Part shown: in pieces, positions 33,872 through 41,265 of the stretch | Position numbering within the stretch: position 1 is the stretch's first letter | How the letters are laid out: each line of letters opens with the position of its first letter | DNA from: Paraburkholderia ferrariae NBRC 106233 | Lineage (GTDB): Bacteria; Pseudomonadota; Gammaproteobacteria; Burkholderiales; Burkholderiaceae | NCBI RefSeq assembly: GCF_000685035.1 | Contig: NZ_BAYB01000050.1 | Location: 1 to 51,477, forward strand | DNA length: 51,477 bases | Reading direction: 5' to 3' | Notes under the pieces: model-generated | Told to the model about the DNA's origin: nothing | The model's database searches: none | What the model saw: only the letters and a program-made list of their open reading frames with translations | Translations under genes and position numbers: made by a program

Positions 33872-34912
33872 TCATTGGGCGACGGGCGGCACGGGTGCTT
33901 TCGGCACGACGAGGCCCGCCTTCACCGCGATGTGCCACAGTCCGTGCTCGGTCGCCCGATGCGCGAGCCGCGCGCCCTTGCAGCCGAACTGCTCCAGCGC
34001 GAGCCGATAGCGCTCGCAGAGCGCATCGGTGCCAATCAACTGCGGCGCGCACGCGGCCAGCGACACATCGCGTCGCGCGAGGGAGGCCTCCAGCCCCAGC
34101 AATTCATGACCGATCACGAGGCCCGAGAGATAGTCGGGCTGCTCGTCGGCGGCGAGCTGGCCCGTCAGGCCCAGCGTGCGGGCGCTGAATGCTGTCGCCA
34201 GCAGACCCGCGCTGCCGTGCTCGCGCGCCACGTTCACGCCGCGCACGAACGCGGGCGTATCCGGATCGACGGGGTGCTTCATCGTGCGGCCCAGAATCGT
34301 ATGGGCCGTAAGCGCCGCGTACACCTCGCCCGTCATGAAGGTGTAGAAGCGCGCGATGCGCCCGCCCTCCACCACCACCCATTTCGCGTGCGTGCCAGGC
34401 AGGCCGATCAGCGCCGTCTGGGCGTCTTCCGGCGCCCCGGCACTGCGCAGCGCACCAAAAACCTGGGTTTCCTCGCCGCGCATCACGTTCGGAAGCGCCC
34501 CCTGTTCCAGCACGCCCGGCACGACCGCGAGCTCGACGCCGCCCGCCGTGCGCACCCGCACAATGCCCGCCACCAACGCATCGGCGCTCGCCGGCGTTTC
34601 GACATAGGGCGCCTGCACCCAGCCCTGCGCGCTGCCCACCATGCCCGCCGCCAGCACGGGCAGCGAGGGAGCCGCGGCGAGCCAGATGCCGCACGCTTCG
34701 TCGAACGCGGCATCGAACCCGCCGGCTTCCGCGGGAACCGGCAGGTTCATGATCCCGGCCGTGGAAACGCGCGTGGCCAGCACCTCGCCCGCTGCATCGA
34801 ACAGATAGGCGCGCAGCGACGTCGTGCCCCAGTCGAGGGCGATCAGCGCGGCGCGCGCGGCCATGTCCGGCGCGCCCTGAGCGAGCGTTGCGCCTTTCTC
34901 CTGTGCCTTCAT
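33872..34912 (-). CDS. dgoK: 2-dehydro-3-deoxygalactonokinase
   Basis: Phosphorylates 2-keto-3-deoxygalactonate at C6 for cleavage by DgoA. The family start LIALDWGTTSLRAYLFDAAGEVL (ATPase-like phosphate loop) follows a short lead. VLAAGMVGSAQGW, MRGEETQVFGAL and LIGLPGTHAKWV are further DgoK signatures. The chosen ATG at 34912 overlaps the IclR stop by 4 bp (ATGA) and gives 346 residues; MAARAAL at 34861 is an alternative start. Confidence 0.93.
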   Translation of the reverse strand: MKAQEKGATLAQGAPDMAARAALIALDWGTTSLRAYLFDAAGEVLATRVSTAGIMNLPVPAEAGGFDAAFDEACGIWLAAAPSLPVLAAGMVGSAQGWVQAPYVETPASADALVAGIVRVRTAGGVELAVVPGVLEQGALPNVMRGEETQVFGALRSAGAPEDAQTALIGLPGTHAKWVVVEGGRIARFYTFMTGEVYAALTAHTILGRTMKHPVDPDTPAFVRGVNVAREHGSAGLLATAFSARTLGLTGQLAADEQPDYLSGLVIGHELLGLEASLARRDVSLAACAPQLIGTDALCERYRLALEQFGCKGARLAHRATEHGLWHIAVKAGLVVPKAPVPPVAQ

Positions 34913-35865
34913 CGGCGAATCCTGCGCGTGGCCGGTTGCGGAGCGCGCCAGCCGAGCTCCTGGGAAATCGCGCGCGCTTCGCGCTGCACGACGGGAATCA
35001 GCTCGTCCATGCGTTCGAGCGGCATGTACGGAATCGTGCTCGCCACCGAAAGCGCCGCGACGATCGCCCCCGACGCGTCGCGCACCGGCGCCGCCACGCA
35101 GCGGATGGAAATTTCGTTCTCCTCCAGATCGAAGGTGTAGCCGCCTGCCGAATAGGTCGCCATGCGCCTCATGAAGGTATCCGGGTCGAGACTGTGGTCG
35201 GGGCGAAAGCTCACGCCCGCGAGCGTGCGGCGCGAAGCGTCGAACAAGGCGCGCCACGAGGGCGGCTCGAGGTCAAGCATCATGGCCTTGCCGATGCCCG
35301 TCGAAGCGAGCGGCATGCGGTGCCCCACGCGCGAGCGCATTTCGAGGCCGCGCTGGCCGGGAATCTTGTCGATATAGAGCACGTCGTCGCCGTCGCGCAC
35401 GCCCAGGTGAATCGTGTCGAGCGTGGCCTCGGCGAGCGCCTGCAGGTGCGTGCGGGCAACGGCCGTGAGCGGCATCTGCTCGAGCGCGATGGTGCCGAGT
35501 TCGATCAGCTTCGGGCCGAGCAGGTAGCCGCCCTGGACCTGGCGCAGGTAGCGCGCCTGCACGAGGCTGGAAACGAGACGGTGGGTCGTGCTGCGCGTGG
35601 TGCCGAGCACCGCGCCGAACGAGCGCAGGTCGCGCACGCCGGCCGCGGCGGCTTCGAGGATGGCGAGACCGCGCAGCAGGGTTTGCGTGCCAGCCTGCGT
35701 GGAGCCGTCGAGGAGCGTCCCCGGCAGGCCGATCTCGTCGTTGCCGGCGCGCGGCTTTTGCGCGGCGGCCTTGACATTCTCGGGACCGGCGTCGGCGGTA
35801 TCGGCGGTATCGGCATCCGCGTCGGGCAGGCTCGCGGCGAGTGAGTTGGACATCGCTTTGGTCAT
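34909..35865 (-). CDS. IclR-family transcriptional regulator of the sugar operon
   Basis: Regulator of 318 residues. After an acidic, Ala-rich lead of about 55 residues come an N-terminal winged helix (TLLRGLAILEAAAAGVRDLRSF, GTTRSTTHRLVSSLVQARYL) and the GAF-like ligand domain. The latter includes YIDKIPGQRGLEMRSRVGHRMPLASTGIGKAMM and ISIRCVAAPVRDASG. It is the first gene of the galactose-type operon and probably controls it through the palindrome at 36141-36171; a sugar or sugar acid is the likely effector. Confidence 0.9.
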   Translation of the reverse strand: MTKAMSNSLAASLPDADADTADTADAGPENVKAAAQKPRAGNDEIGLPGTLLDGSTQAGTQTLLRGLAILEAAAAGVRDLRSFGAVLGTTRSTTHRLVSSLVQARYLRQVQGGYLLGPKLIELGTIALEQMPLTAVARTHLQALAEATLDTIHLGVRDGDDVLYIDKIPGQRGLEMRSRVGHRMPLASTGIGKAMMLDLEPPSWRALFDASRRTLAGVSFRPDHSLDPDTFMRRMATYSAGGYTFDLEENEISIRCVAAPVRDASGAIVAALSVASTIPYMPLERMDELIPVVQREARAISQELGWRAPQPATRRIRR

Positions 35866-36107
35866 GGCGGGGCGATGAAGGAGCGAAAAGGTCGGATTCG
35901 GGAAACGGACCGCGCGTCGTCAGACGCCGCGGGAGCCCTGGCACAAGGCGCAACGGGGCGCGAAAGCGCGGCGGATCGGCCTGGGCGGCGCAGCGCCCAA
36001 CGCTGGCAGGTTCATGGCGATGTCTCCGAATCTTGTGTGGCTTGCCGCGGGCGGCAGGCTCGTCTTTGTCGATAGCCGGGGCGCGGCGATGAAGACGCTT
36101 TCCGGTT
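35866..36107 (-). other. Long 5' leader of the sugar operon
   Basis: About 242 nt separate the predicted transcription start (near 36107) from the IclR start codon. The only notable content is the small reading frame at 35920-36015. I see no T-run terminator inside it. Confidence 0.4.
35920..36015 (-). CDS. Possible 31-residue leader peptide upstream of the IclR gene
   Basis: ATG at 36015 is preceded by GGAG at a spacing of 8 nt. The frame encodes MNLPALGAAPPRPIRRAF followed by APRCALCQGSRGV, with a CxxC near the end, and stops 54 nt before the IclR gene. No family is recognised. The ribosome site and position in a long leader are the only support; it could equally be chance. Confidence 0.3.
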   Translation of the reverse strand: MNLPALGAAPPRPIRRAFAPRCALCQGSRGV

Positions 36108-36114
36108 GGTCTGG

Positions 36115-36144
36115 ATTGTAGGTCTGTTTTTTCGAGATCTCCAA
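36115..36144 (-). promoter_or_regulatory. Predicted promoter of the sugar operon
   Basis: Minus-strand -35 TTGGAG (36144-36139) and -10 TACAAT (36120-36115) are separated by 18 nt. The upstream arm overlaps the adjacent palindrome, as expected for a regulated promoter. Confidence 0.55.
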
Positions 36145-36171
36145 TATGTGAATGTAGTGCTCATATATTGG
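36141..36171. promoter_or_regulatory. 31-bp palindromic operator upstream of the sugar operon
   Basis: Arms CCAATATGTGA (36141-36151) and TCATATATTGG (36161-36171) match at 10 of 11 positions around a 9-bp spacer. It overlaps the predicted -35 of the IclR-led operon and is the AT-rich exception in a GC-rich region. The best candidate ligand is the operon's own IclR protein. Confidence 0.65.
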
Positions 36172-36220
36172 GAATGCCGTGTCTGGCTGACCACGAGCGC
36201 CTGCGCCCCGGTTCCCGCCA

Positions 36221-36254
36221 AACAAAAAGGCGGTCCCCTTTCGGGAACCGCCTT
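36221..36254 (-). terminator. Terminator of the D-amino-acid operon
   Basis: On the minus strand a 12-bp stem with one G-T pair (36254-36243 with 36238-36227) and a 4-nt loop is followed by TTTG after the paired TT, giving a five-T tract. It lies 43 nt after the RidA stop codon. Confidence 0.88.
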
Positions 36255-36296
36255 CGCGTACCGCCTCGCGCCGCCCCCATCCCGGGGACCATGCGC

Positions 36297-36686
36297 TTAC
36301 CTCCCTGCGGGCGCCTTGTAAGCCACGCAGTCCACCTCGACCTTGCAGTCCACCACCATGCTCGACTGCACGCAGGCGCGCGCCGGCGGATGTTCGCCGA
36401 AGTATTCGCGGAAGACCTTGTTGAACGACTGGAAATCGCGCGCATCGTCCAGCCACACGCCGCAGCGCACCACGTGCTCCGCGCCATAACCGGCTTCCTT
36501 CAGGATAGCGAACAGATTCTGGATGGCCTTGTGCGACTGCTCGACGATGCCGCCGTTGATCACCTCGCCGCCTTCCATCGGCGTCTGGCCGGAGACATAC
36601 AGCCAGCCGTCCGCTTCCACGGCACGCGCGAACGGCAGATGCTGTCCGCCCTGGCCCTTGCCGCCTTCCGCTCCAATTCGTTTCAT
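36297..36686 (-). CDS. RidA/YjgF-family enamine/imine deaminase
   Basis: Trimeric enzyme that hydrolyses reactive 2-aminoacrylate and related imines to keto acids. The 129-residue protein shows FARAVEADGWLYVSGQTPM, FAILKEAGYGAEHVVRCGVWLDD and the conserved C-terminal segment PPARACVQSSMVVDCKVEVDCVAY. The canonical catalytic Arg is at the start of this stretch (ARACVQ). It is 73 nt after the deacylase gene. Next to a PLP enzyme acting on D-amino acids, it most likely removes their imine products. Confidence 0.92.
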   Translation of the reverse strand: MKRIGAEGGKGQGGQHLPFARAVEADGWLYVSGQTPMEGGEVINGGIVEQSHKAIQNLFAILKEAGYGAEHVVRCGVWLDDARDFQSFNKVFREYFGEHPPARACVQSSMVVDCKVEVDCVAYKAPAGR

Positions 36687-36759
36687 CGTTTTGCTCCTTG
36701 CAGATCGTTCGGCGCGCAGTACGCGACTGGCACGCCGAGGGTCAAAATTCGGGTTTGAT

Positions 36760-38259
36760 TCAGAATGCTGAGGCTTCGGCGGCGGCTTCCGCGTCCGCCG
36801 CCGCGTTGCGCGCGCCGCGCGCCACGAAGTGGCCCGCGCGCTCGCCGGTGGGCGTGCCGTCGCGATACGACAGCACGCCGTTCACCCACACCGCATCGAT
36901 GCCGTCCGCCACCTGCTGCGGCTTGTCGAACGTCGCGGTGTCGCGCACCGTGGCCGGATCGAACAGCACGAGGTCGGCGTGCCAGCCCACGTGCACCTCG
37001 CCGCGCTGCGCGAGGCCGAAGCGGCGCGCGGAAAGGCTCGTCATCTTGCGCACCGCCTCTTCGAGCGGGATCAGCGCCGCGTCGCGCGCGTAGTGCCCGA
37101 GCACGCGCGGAAACGCGCCCCACAGGCGCGGATGCGGCAGCGGGTCGTTCGGCAGACCGTCCGATCCCACCATCGTCGCCGGGTGCGAGAGGATGCGGCG
37201 CACGTCGTCCTCGGACATGTTGTGATACACCGCGCCCGCCGGCTGCAGGCGCTTGCCCGCCTCCTGCTGCGAGACGCCCCACTCCGCGGCGATGTCCTTG
37301 ATGAGCTTGCCCGCCTGCTCCGGATGCGGCGTGGACCAGGTGATCGTGATGTCGATGTCGCCCGTTACCTGCTTGAGGTCGAGGGTCGAAGAACTGCGGC
37401 TGTACGGGTAGCAGTCGCAGCCGACCGGCTGATACTTGCGCGCGCCCTCGAGCGACGCCAGCACTTCGGTGCTGCGCCCCCAATTCGAAGGGCCCGCGCA
37501 TTTGAGGTGCGAGATGATCACCGGCACGCGCGCGTGGCGACCGATGTGATACGCCTCGTTCATGGCGTCGAGAATCGCATCGAACTCGGTGCGCATGTGC
37601 GTCGTGTAGAGCGCGCCGGCCGCCGCGAGCGGCTCGGCCAGCGTGGCGACCTCTTCGGTCGAGGCATCGTAGGCGGAGCCGTAGGCGAGGCCCGTCGACA
37701 ACCCCAGCGCGCCATGTGCGAGCGCCTCTTCGAGCTGCTCGCGCATGCCCGCGACTTCGCCCGCCGTGGCGGCCCGCTTGAGGTTGTCCATGTGGTTGTT
37801 GCGCAGCGCCGTATGGCCGATCAGCGCGCCGACGTTTACGGCCGGCTGCGCCGCATTCACCGCATCGACATAGGCGGCGAAGGTGGGATAGCGGAACGCG
37901 TCGCGCTCGCCCAGCAGGTTCATCGGGTCGGGCGGGTCGCCCTTGAGCGTCACCGGCGAAGCGCTGATGCCGCAGTTGCCGACGATCACCGTCGTCACGC
38001 CCTGGCTGATCTTCGGCAGCATTTGCGGCGAGCGGATCACGTGCGTGTCGTCGTGGGTGTGGACGTCGATGAAGCCCGGCGCGAGCGCGCGCCCGTTCGC
38101 CTCGATCACCTCCTCGGCCAGCCAGTTCGAGAGATTGCCGATCGCCGCGATGCGGCCGTCGCGCACGGCCACGTCGCGTTCGACGGGCGGCGCGCCGGTG
38201 CCGTCGTAAAGCATGGCGCCGACAATCAGCGTATCTGCGGCTTCAGGGTGCGAATGCAT
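36760..38259 (-). CDS. N-acyl-D-amino-acid deacylase (D-aminoacylase)
   Basis: Zinc-dependent amidohydrolase that frees D-amino acids from N-acyl-D-amino acids. The 499-residue length is typical. GFIDVHTHDD carries the first metal ligands (His67, His69), and VIVGNCGIS supplies the family Cys96. THMRTE, ISHLKCAG (metal His) and VGSDGLPNDP (catalytic Asp) complete the site. The C-terminal beta domain ends with GWHADLVLFDP and VWVNGVLSYRDG. It sits between the RpiR regulator (18 nt) and RidA. Confidence 0.93.
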   Translation of the reverse strand: MHSHPEAADTLIVGAMLYDGTGAPPVERDVAVRDGRIAAIGNLSNWLAEEVIEANGRALAPGFIDVHTHDDTHVIRSPQMLPKISQGVTTVIVGNCGISASPVTLKGDPPDPMNLLGERDAFRYPTFAAYVDAVNAAQPAVNVGALIGHTALRNNHMDNLKRAATAGEVAGMREQLEEALAHGALGLSTGLAYGSAYDASTEEVATLAEPLAAAGALYTTHMRTEFDAILDAMNEAYHIGRHARVPVIISHLKCAGPSNWGRSTEVLASLEGARKYQPVGCDCYPYSRSSSTLDLKQVTGDIDITITWSTPHPEQAGKLIKDIAAEWGVSQQEAGKRLQPAGAVYHNMSEDDVRRILSHPATMVGSDGLPNDPLPHPRLWGAFPRVLGHYARDAALIPLEEAVRKMTSLSARRFGLAQRGEVHVGWHADLVLFDPATVRDTATFDKPQQVADGIDAVWVNGVLSYRDGTPTGERAGHFVARGARNAAADAEAAAEASAF

Positions 38260-38277
38260 GAATGTCTCCTCTGGAAC

Positions 38278-39228
38278 TCAATCGCCGAGCGGCTGGCGCT
38301 CGCCGCCGCCGCGGTGCGCGTCGAGCGTATGTTTCATGCGGCGCAGCAGCTCGCGGGTTGCCTCGGGCTGCGTCAGCGCCAGTTCGGTCACGAGCACGTC
38401 GAGCGCCATCATCATGGCGTAGCGCGACGACGACGGCTTGTAGATGAAATCGGTTTCGCTCGCGACGATCGGCACGAGCCAGTCGGCGAGCGCGGCAAGC
38501 GGCGAGGCGGGCGCCGTGAGCGCGATCACCTTCGCGCCGTAGTCGCGCGCCACCCGGCAACTGTCGAGCAGCTCGGGCACGCGCCCCGTCACGGAAAGCG
38601 CGACCACCACGCACTCGGGCGACATCGTGCTCGCCACCATGCGCTGCAGCAAACTGTCCTGATACGACGCGACCGGCCGGCCGAGCCGCACGAGGCGAAA
38701 GCGCATTTCGTCGGCCAGCGCCGTGGAGCCGCCGCCCATGCCGAACACGTAGATCATGCGGGCGCCCGCGAGCGCGGCAGCGGCCTCGGCAAGCGGCGCC
38801 TGGCGCAGCAATTCGTGATTGCGCGCGAGCGCCTCCTCGATTTCGTCGTAGACGCGCGTGGCAAGCGAGTGCGGCGCGGCTTCCGGGCTGCGCTTTGCTG
38901 CACTGCGCTTGCCGGCGCCGCGCGCGCGGCCCGCCGCGCCGCCGCGCAGGAAGCGCTCGCCCACCGCCGCGGCCTGCGCGATGCGCAGCTTCAGTTCGCG
39001 CACATCGGCGCAGCCTACGGCCTTGGCAAAACGCGTGACGGATGCCACGCTCACGCCGGCGCGCTGCGCGAGTTCGCCGATGCTCGCGCGCGCGGCGCCC
39101 GCGAGATCGTCGAGAATCAGCGCGGCGACTTCGCGCTCGGCCGGGCGCAGCGCAGGCACACAGCCCGCAATGCGTGCCACGATATCGAATCGGCCGGCAA
39201 ATGCACCGGGTTCGGCGGCTGAGTTCAT
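38278..39228 (-). CDS. RpiR-family transcriptional regulator (HTH plus SIS domain)
   Basis: Regulator of 316 residues from MNSAAEPG. The N-terminal HTH reads LRPAEREVAALILDDL and ASIGELAQRAGVSVASVTRFAKAVGC, the RpiR signature. The C-terminal SIS fold contains RMIYVFGMGGGSTALADE and VVALSVTGRVPELLDSCRVARDYGAKVIALT. A Lys/Arg-Ala-rich linker joins them. It is divergent from the PLP enzyme and likely regulates both directions through palindromes in the shared region. SIS domains usually sense phosphosugars, so a role with D-amino acids would be less usual, though such clusters are known. Confidence 0.9.
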   Translation of the reverse strand: MNSAAEPGAFAGRFDIVARIAGCVPALRPAEREVAALILDDLAGAARASIGELAQRAGVSVASVTRFAKAVGCADVRELKLRIAQAAAVGERFLRGGAAGRARGAGKRSAAKRSPEAAPHSLATRVYDEIEEALARNHELLRQAPLAEAAAALAGARMIYVFGMGGGSTALADEMRFRLVRLGRPVASYQDSLLQRMVASTMSPECVVVALSVTGRVPELLDSCRVARDYGAKVIALTAPASPLAALADWLVPIVASETDFIYKPSSSRYAMMMALDVLVTELALTQPEATRELLRRMKHTLDAHRGGGERQPLGD

Positions 39229-39289
39229 GGGGACGGACGAAAGACGATCACCGGGCCGGCCGCCAATCCGGAGGAAACACGGCCGGGCT

Positions 39290-39306
39290 TTGTTAGTAAA
39301 TAACAA
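39290..39306. promoter_or_regulatory. Palindrome TTGTTAGTAAATAACAA, likely RpiR operator
   Basis: A perfect 6-bp inverted repeat around a 5-bp centre, 17 bp in total, lies between the divergent regulator and PLP-enzyme genes. It has the length and TTGT...ACAA ends of sites bound by RpiR-type regulators such as HexR. Confidence 0.6.
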
Positions 39307-39340
39307 TTCACGCGGAGATGGTACTTTGTGTACTATCTCC
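39307..39340 (+). promoter_or_regulatory. Second palindrome and putative promoter of the PLP-enzyme gene
   Basis: Arms GGAGATGGTAC (39314-39324) and GTACTATCTCC (39330-39340) match at 10 of 11 positions around TTTGT. A weak plus-strand promoter, TTCACG (39307-39312) and TACTAT (39331-39336) with 18-nt spacing, would be covered by it. Confidence 0.5.
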
Positions 39341-39387
39341 CGGTCAATGCCAAACCATCAGCCAGAAGCGCAATGGAGCGAATGGAA

Positions 39388-40680
39388 ATGAAAGTTACAA
39401 ACTATCAGGGGGCGACGATCGACCCGTACAGCAAGGGTCTTGGCAACGTGCCCGGCACGAGCGTGCAGCTCATCGACGCCGGACGGTTCGAATGGAATCT
39501 GCTGAACGAAGACGTGAGCCTGCCCGCCGCCGTGCTCTACGAAGACCGTGTCGAGCACAACCTGAAATGGATGCAGGATTTCGTCGCCCGCTATGGCGTG
39601 AAGCTCGCGCCGCACGGCAAGACCACCATGGCGCCGCAACTCTTTCGCCGCCAGATCGAAACGGGCGCCTGGGGCATCACGCTCGCGACCGCGCACCAGA
39701 CGCGCGCCGCGTACCGTGGCGGCATCTTGCGCGTGCTGATGGCCAATCAGTTGGTGGGCCGCCAGAACATGACGATGATCGCCGAACTGCTCTCCGATCC
39801 CGACTTCGAGTTCTTCTGCCTCGTCGATTCGGTGGCAGGCGTCGAACAACTGGGCGAGTTCTTCGGCTCGGCCCGGCGCACGCTGAACGTGCTGCTCGAA
39901 CTGGGCGTGCCGCGCGGGCGCACCGGCGTGCGCGATGCCGAAACGCGCCGCGCCGTGGTCGAGGCGATCGGCCGCTATCCCGACTCGCTCAAGCTCGCGG
40001 GCGTCGAGATTTATGAAGGTATCCTGAAGGAAGAAAGCGAAGTGCGCACCTTCCTGCGCGATGCCATCAACGTGACGAAGGAACTCGCCGCGCAAGGCCG
40101 CTTCGCGCGCACGCCCGCGCTGCTTTCGGGCGCGGGTTCGGCCTGGTACGACGTGGTGGCGGAAGAGTTCGCGCCATCCTCCGAAGCCGGCGTGATCGAT
40201 GTCGTGCTGCGCCCGGGCTGCTACGTGACGCACGACGTGGGCGTCTACAAGCAGGCGCAGTCGCAGATCCTCACGCGCAATCCGGTGGCGCGCGAAATGG
40301 GCGTAGCGCTGTTGCCCGCGCTGCAGCTTTGGGCCTACGTGCAGTCGATTCCGGAGCCGGGCCGCGCGATCGTCGGTTTCGGCAAGCGCGATGCGGCCTT
40401 CGACGCCGGCTTCCCCGAGCCCTCGCGCCACTACCGCCCCTCGCGCGACGGCAAGGCCGGCGCGGCACCGCGCGAGATCGCGGCGAGCGAAGGCTGGGAA
40501 GTGTTCCAGATGATGGATCAGCACGCCTACCTGCAGATTCCCGCAGGCGCCGATATCCAGGTGGGCGACATGATCGGCTTCGACATCTCGCACCCTTGCC
40601 TTACGTTCGACAAGTGGCGCCAGGTGCTGCTGGTCGATCCGTCGTATCGCGTGAAGGAAGTGATCGAGACGTTCTTCTGA
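39388..40680 (+). CDS. PLP-dependent D-serine deaminase-like protein (alanine racemase N-terminal fold)
   Basis: Fold-type III PLP enzyme of 430 residues, related to eukaryotic-type D-serine dehydratase and D-threonine aldolase. PLP Lys78 lies in KLAPHGKTTMAPQLFRRQ. Barrel segments include ALLSGAGSAWYDVV and VLRPGCYVTHDVGVYK. Near the C-terminus GDMIGFDISHPCLTFDKW contains the His-x-Cys pair that binds zinc in D-serine dehydratases. The ATG at 39388 has GGAG upstream; ATGs at 39328 and 39373 are alternatives. It is divergent from the deacylase operon and probably consumes the D-amino acid that operon releases. Confidence 0.87.
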   Translation: MKVTNYQGATIDPYSKGLGNVPGTSVQLIDAGRFEWNLLNEDVSLPAAVLYEDRVEHNLKWMQDFVARYGVKLAPHGKTTMAPQLFRRQIETGAWGITLATAHQTRAAYRGGILRVLMANQLVGRQNMTMIAELLSDPDFEFFCLVDSVAGVEQLGEFFGSARRTLNVLLELGVPRGRTGVRDAETRRAVVEAIGRYPDSLKLAGVEIYEGILKEESEVRTFLRDAINVTKELAAQGRFARTPALLSGAGSAWYDVVAEEFAPSSEAGVIDVVLRPGCYVTHDVGVYKQAQSQILTRNPVAREMGVALLPALQLWAYVQSIPEPGRAIVGFGKRDAAFDAGFPEPSRHYRPSRDGKAGAAPREIAASEGWEVFQMMDQHAYLQIPAGADIQVGDMIGFDISHPCLTFDKWRQVLLVDPSYRVKEVIETFF

Positions 40681-40699
40681 TTCTTCCGTTCGCCCCGAG

Positions 40700-40718
40700 G
40701 CGCCGCCCGATGCGGCGC
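40700..40718. terminator. Hairpin between convergent PLP-enzyme and MarR genes
   Basis: Perfect 7-bp stem GCGCCGC/GCGGCGC with a 5-nt loop in the 65-nt convergent gap; no T run on either strand. Confidence 0.4.
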
Positions 40719-40745
40719 TCCGCGCCGGTTGCCGGAACCGCCCGC

Positions 40746-41225
40746 TCAGGCGCGGCCGCTCGCCTGGCGCTCCTGGCGCTCCTGACTTTGGGCCGGCGCG
40801 GCGCAAGACTCGCCGATGCGCTCCTCCATCATGCGCAGCGCGCCTGAGAGCGCGGTGAGCGCCTCGTCGGGCAGCGACATCGTGATGTCCAGAAACGCGT
40901 TGCGGCGCGGCAGGCTCGCTTCGGTGGCCGCGCGGCCGCTTTCGGTCAACCGCACGTTCGTGATGCGGTTGTCGCGCTGGTCCGCGCTGCGCGCGATCCA
41001 GCCGAGCGATTCCAGCGCCTTCAGTTGCCGCGTGAGCGCGCCCGGGTCCACGCGCAGGCGCTCGACGAGGCGCTTTTGCGACGACTCGCCCGCCTGGTCG
41101 TAGAGCGCGAGCAGGATGCGCCAGCGCGGCATCGGCATGCCCACCTGGGCCTCGAACGCCGCCATGAAGGTGCGGTAGGTCCGGCCGAACTGCTGGACGA
41201 TGGCGATGCGGTCCTGAGTATCCAT
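40746..41225 (-). CDS. MarR-family transcriptional regulator
   Basis: Winged-helix regulator of 159 residues. Start MDTQDRIAIVQQFGRTYRTF; the HTH covers MPRWRILLALYDQAGESSQKRLVERLRVDPGALTRQLKALESLGWI and the wing DQRDNRITNVRLTESGRA. A low-complexity tail (SQERQERQASGRA) ends the protein. It lies 40 nt downstream of an exporter gene, the usual pairing for a repressor whose ligand is the exported compound. Confidence 0.92.
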   Translation of the reverse strand: MDTQDRIAIVQQFGRTYRTFMAAFEAQVGMPMPRWRILLALYDQAGESSQKRLVERLRVDPGALTRQLKALESLGWIARSADQRDNRITNVRLTESGRAATEASLPRRNAFLDITMSLPDEALTALSGALRMMEERIGESCAAPAQSQERQERQASGRA

Positions 41226-41265
41226 AGCGTGTTTCGAGTGAGAGCAGTCGAGTGCGAGCCGGCCG

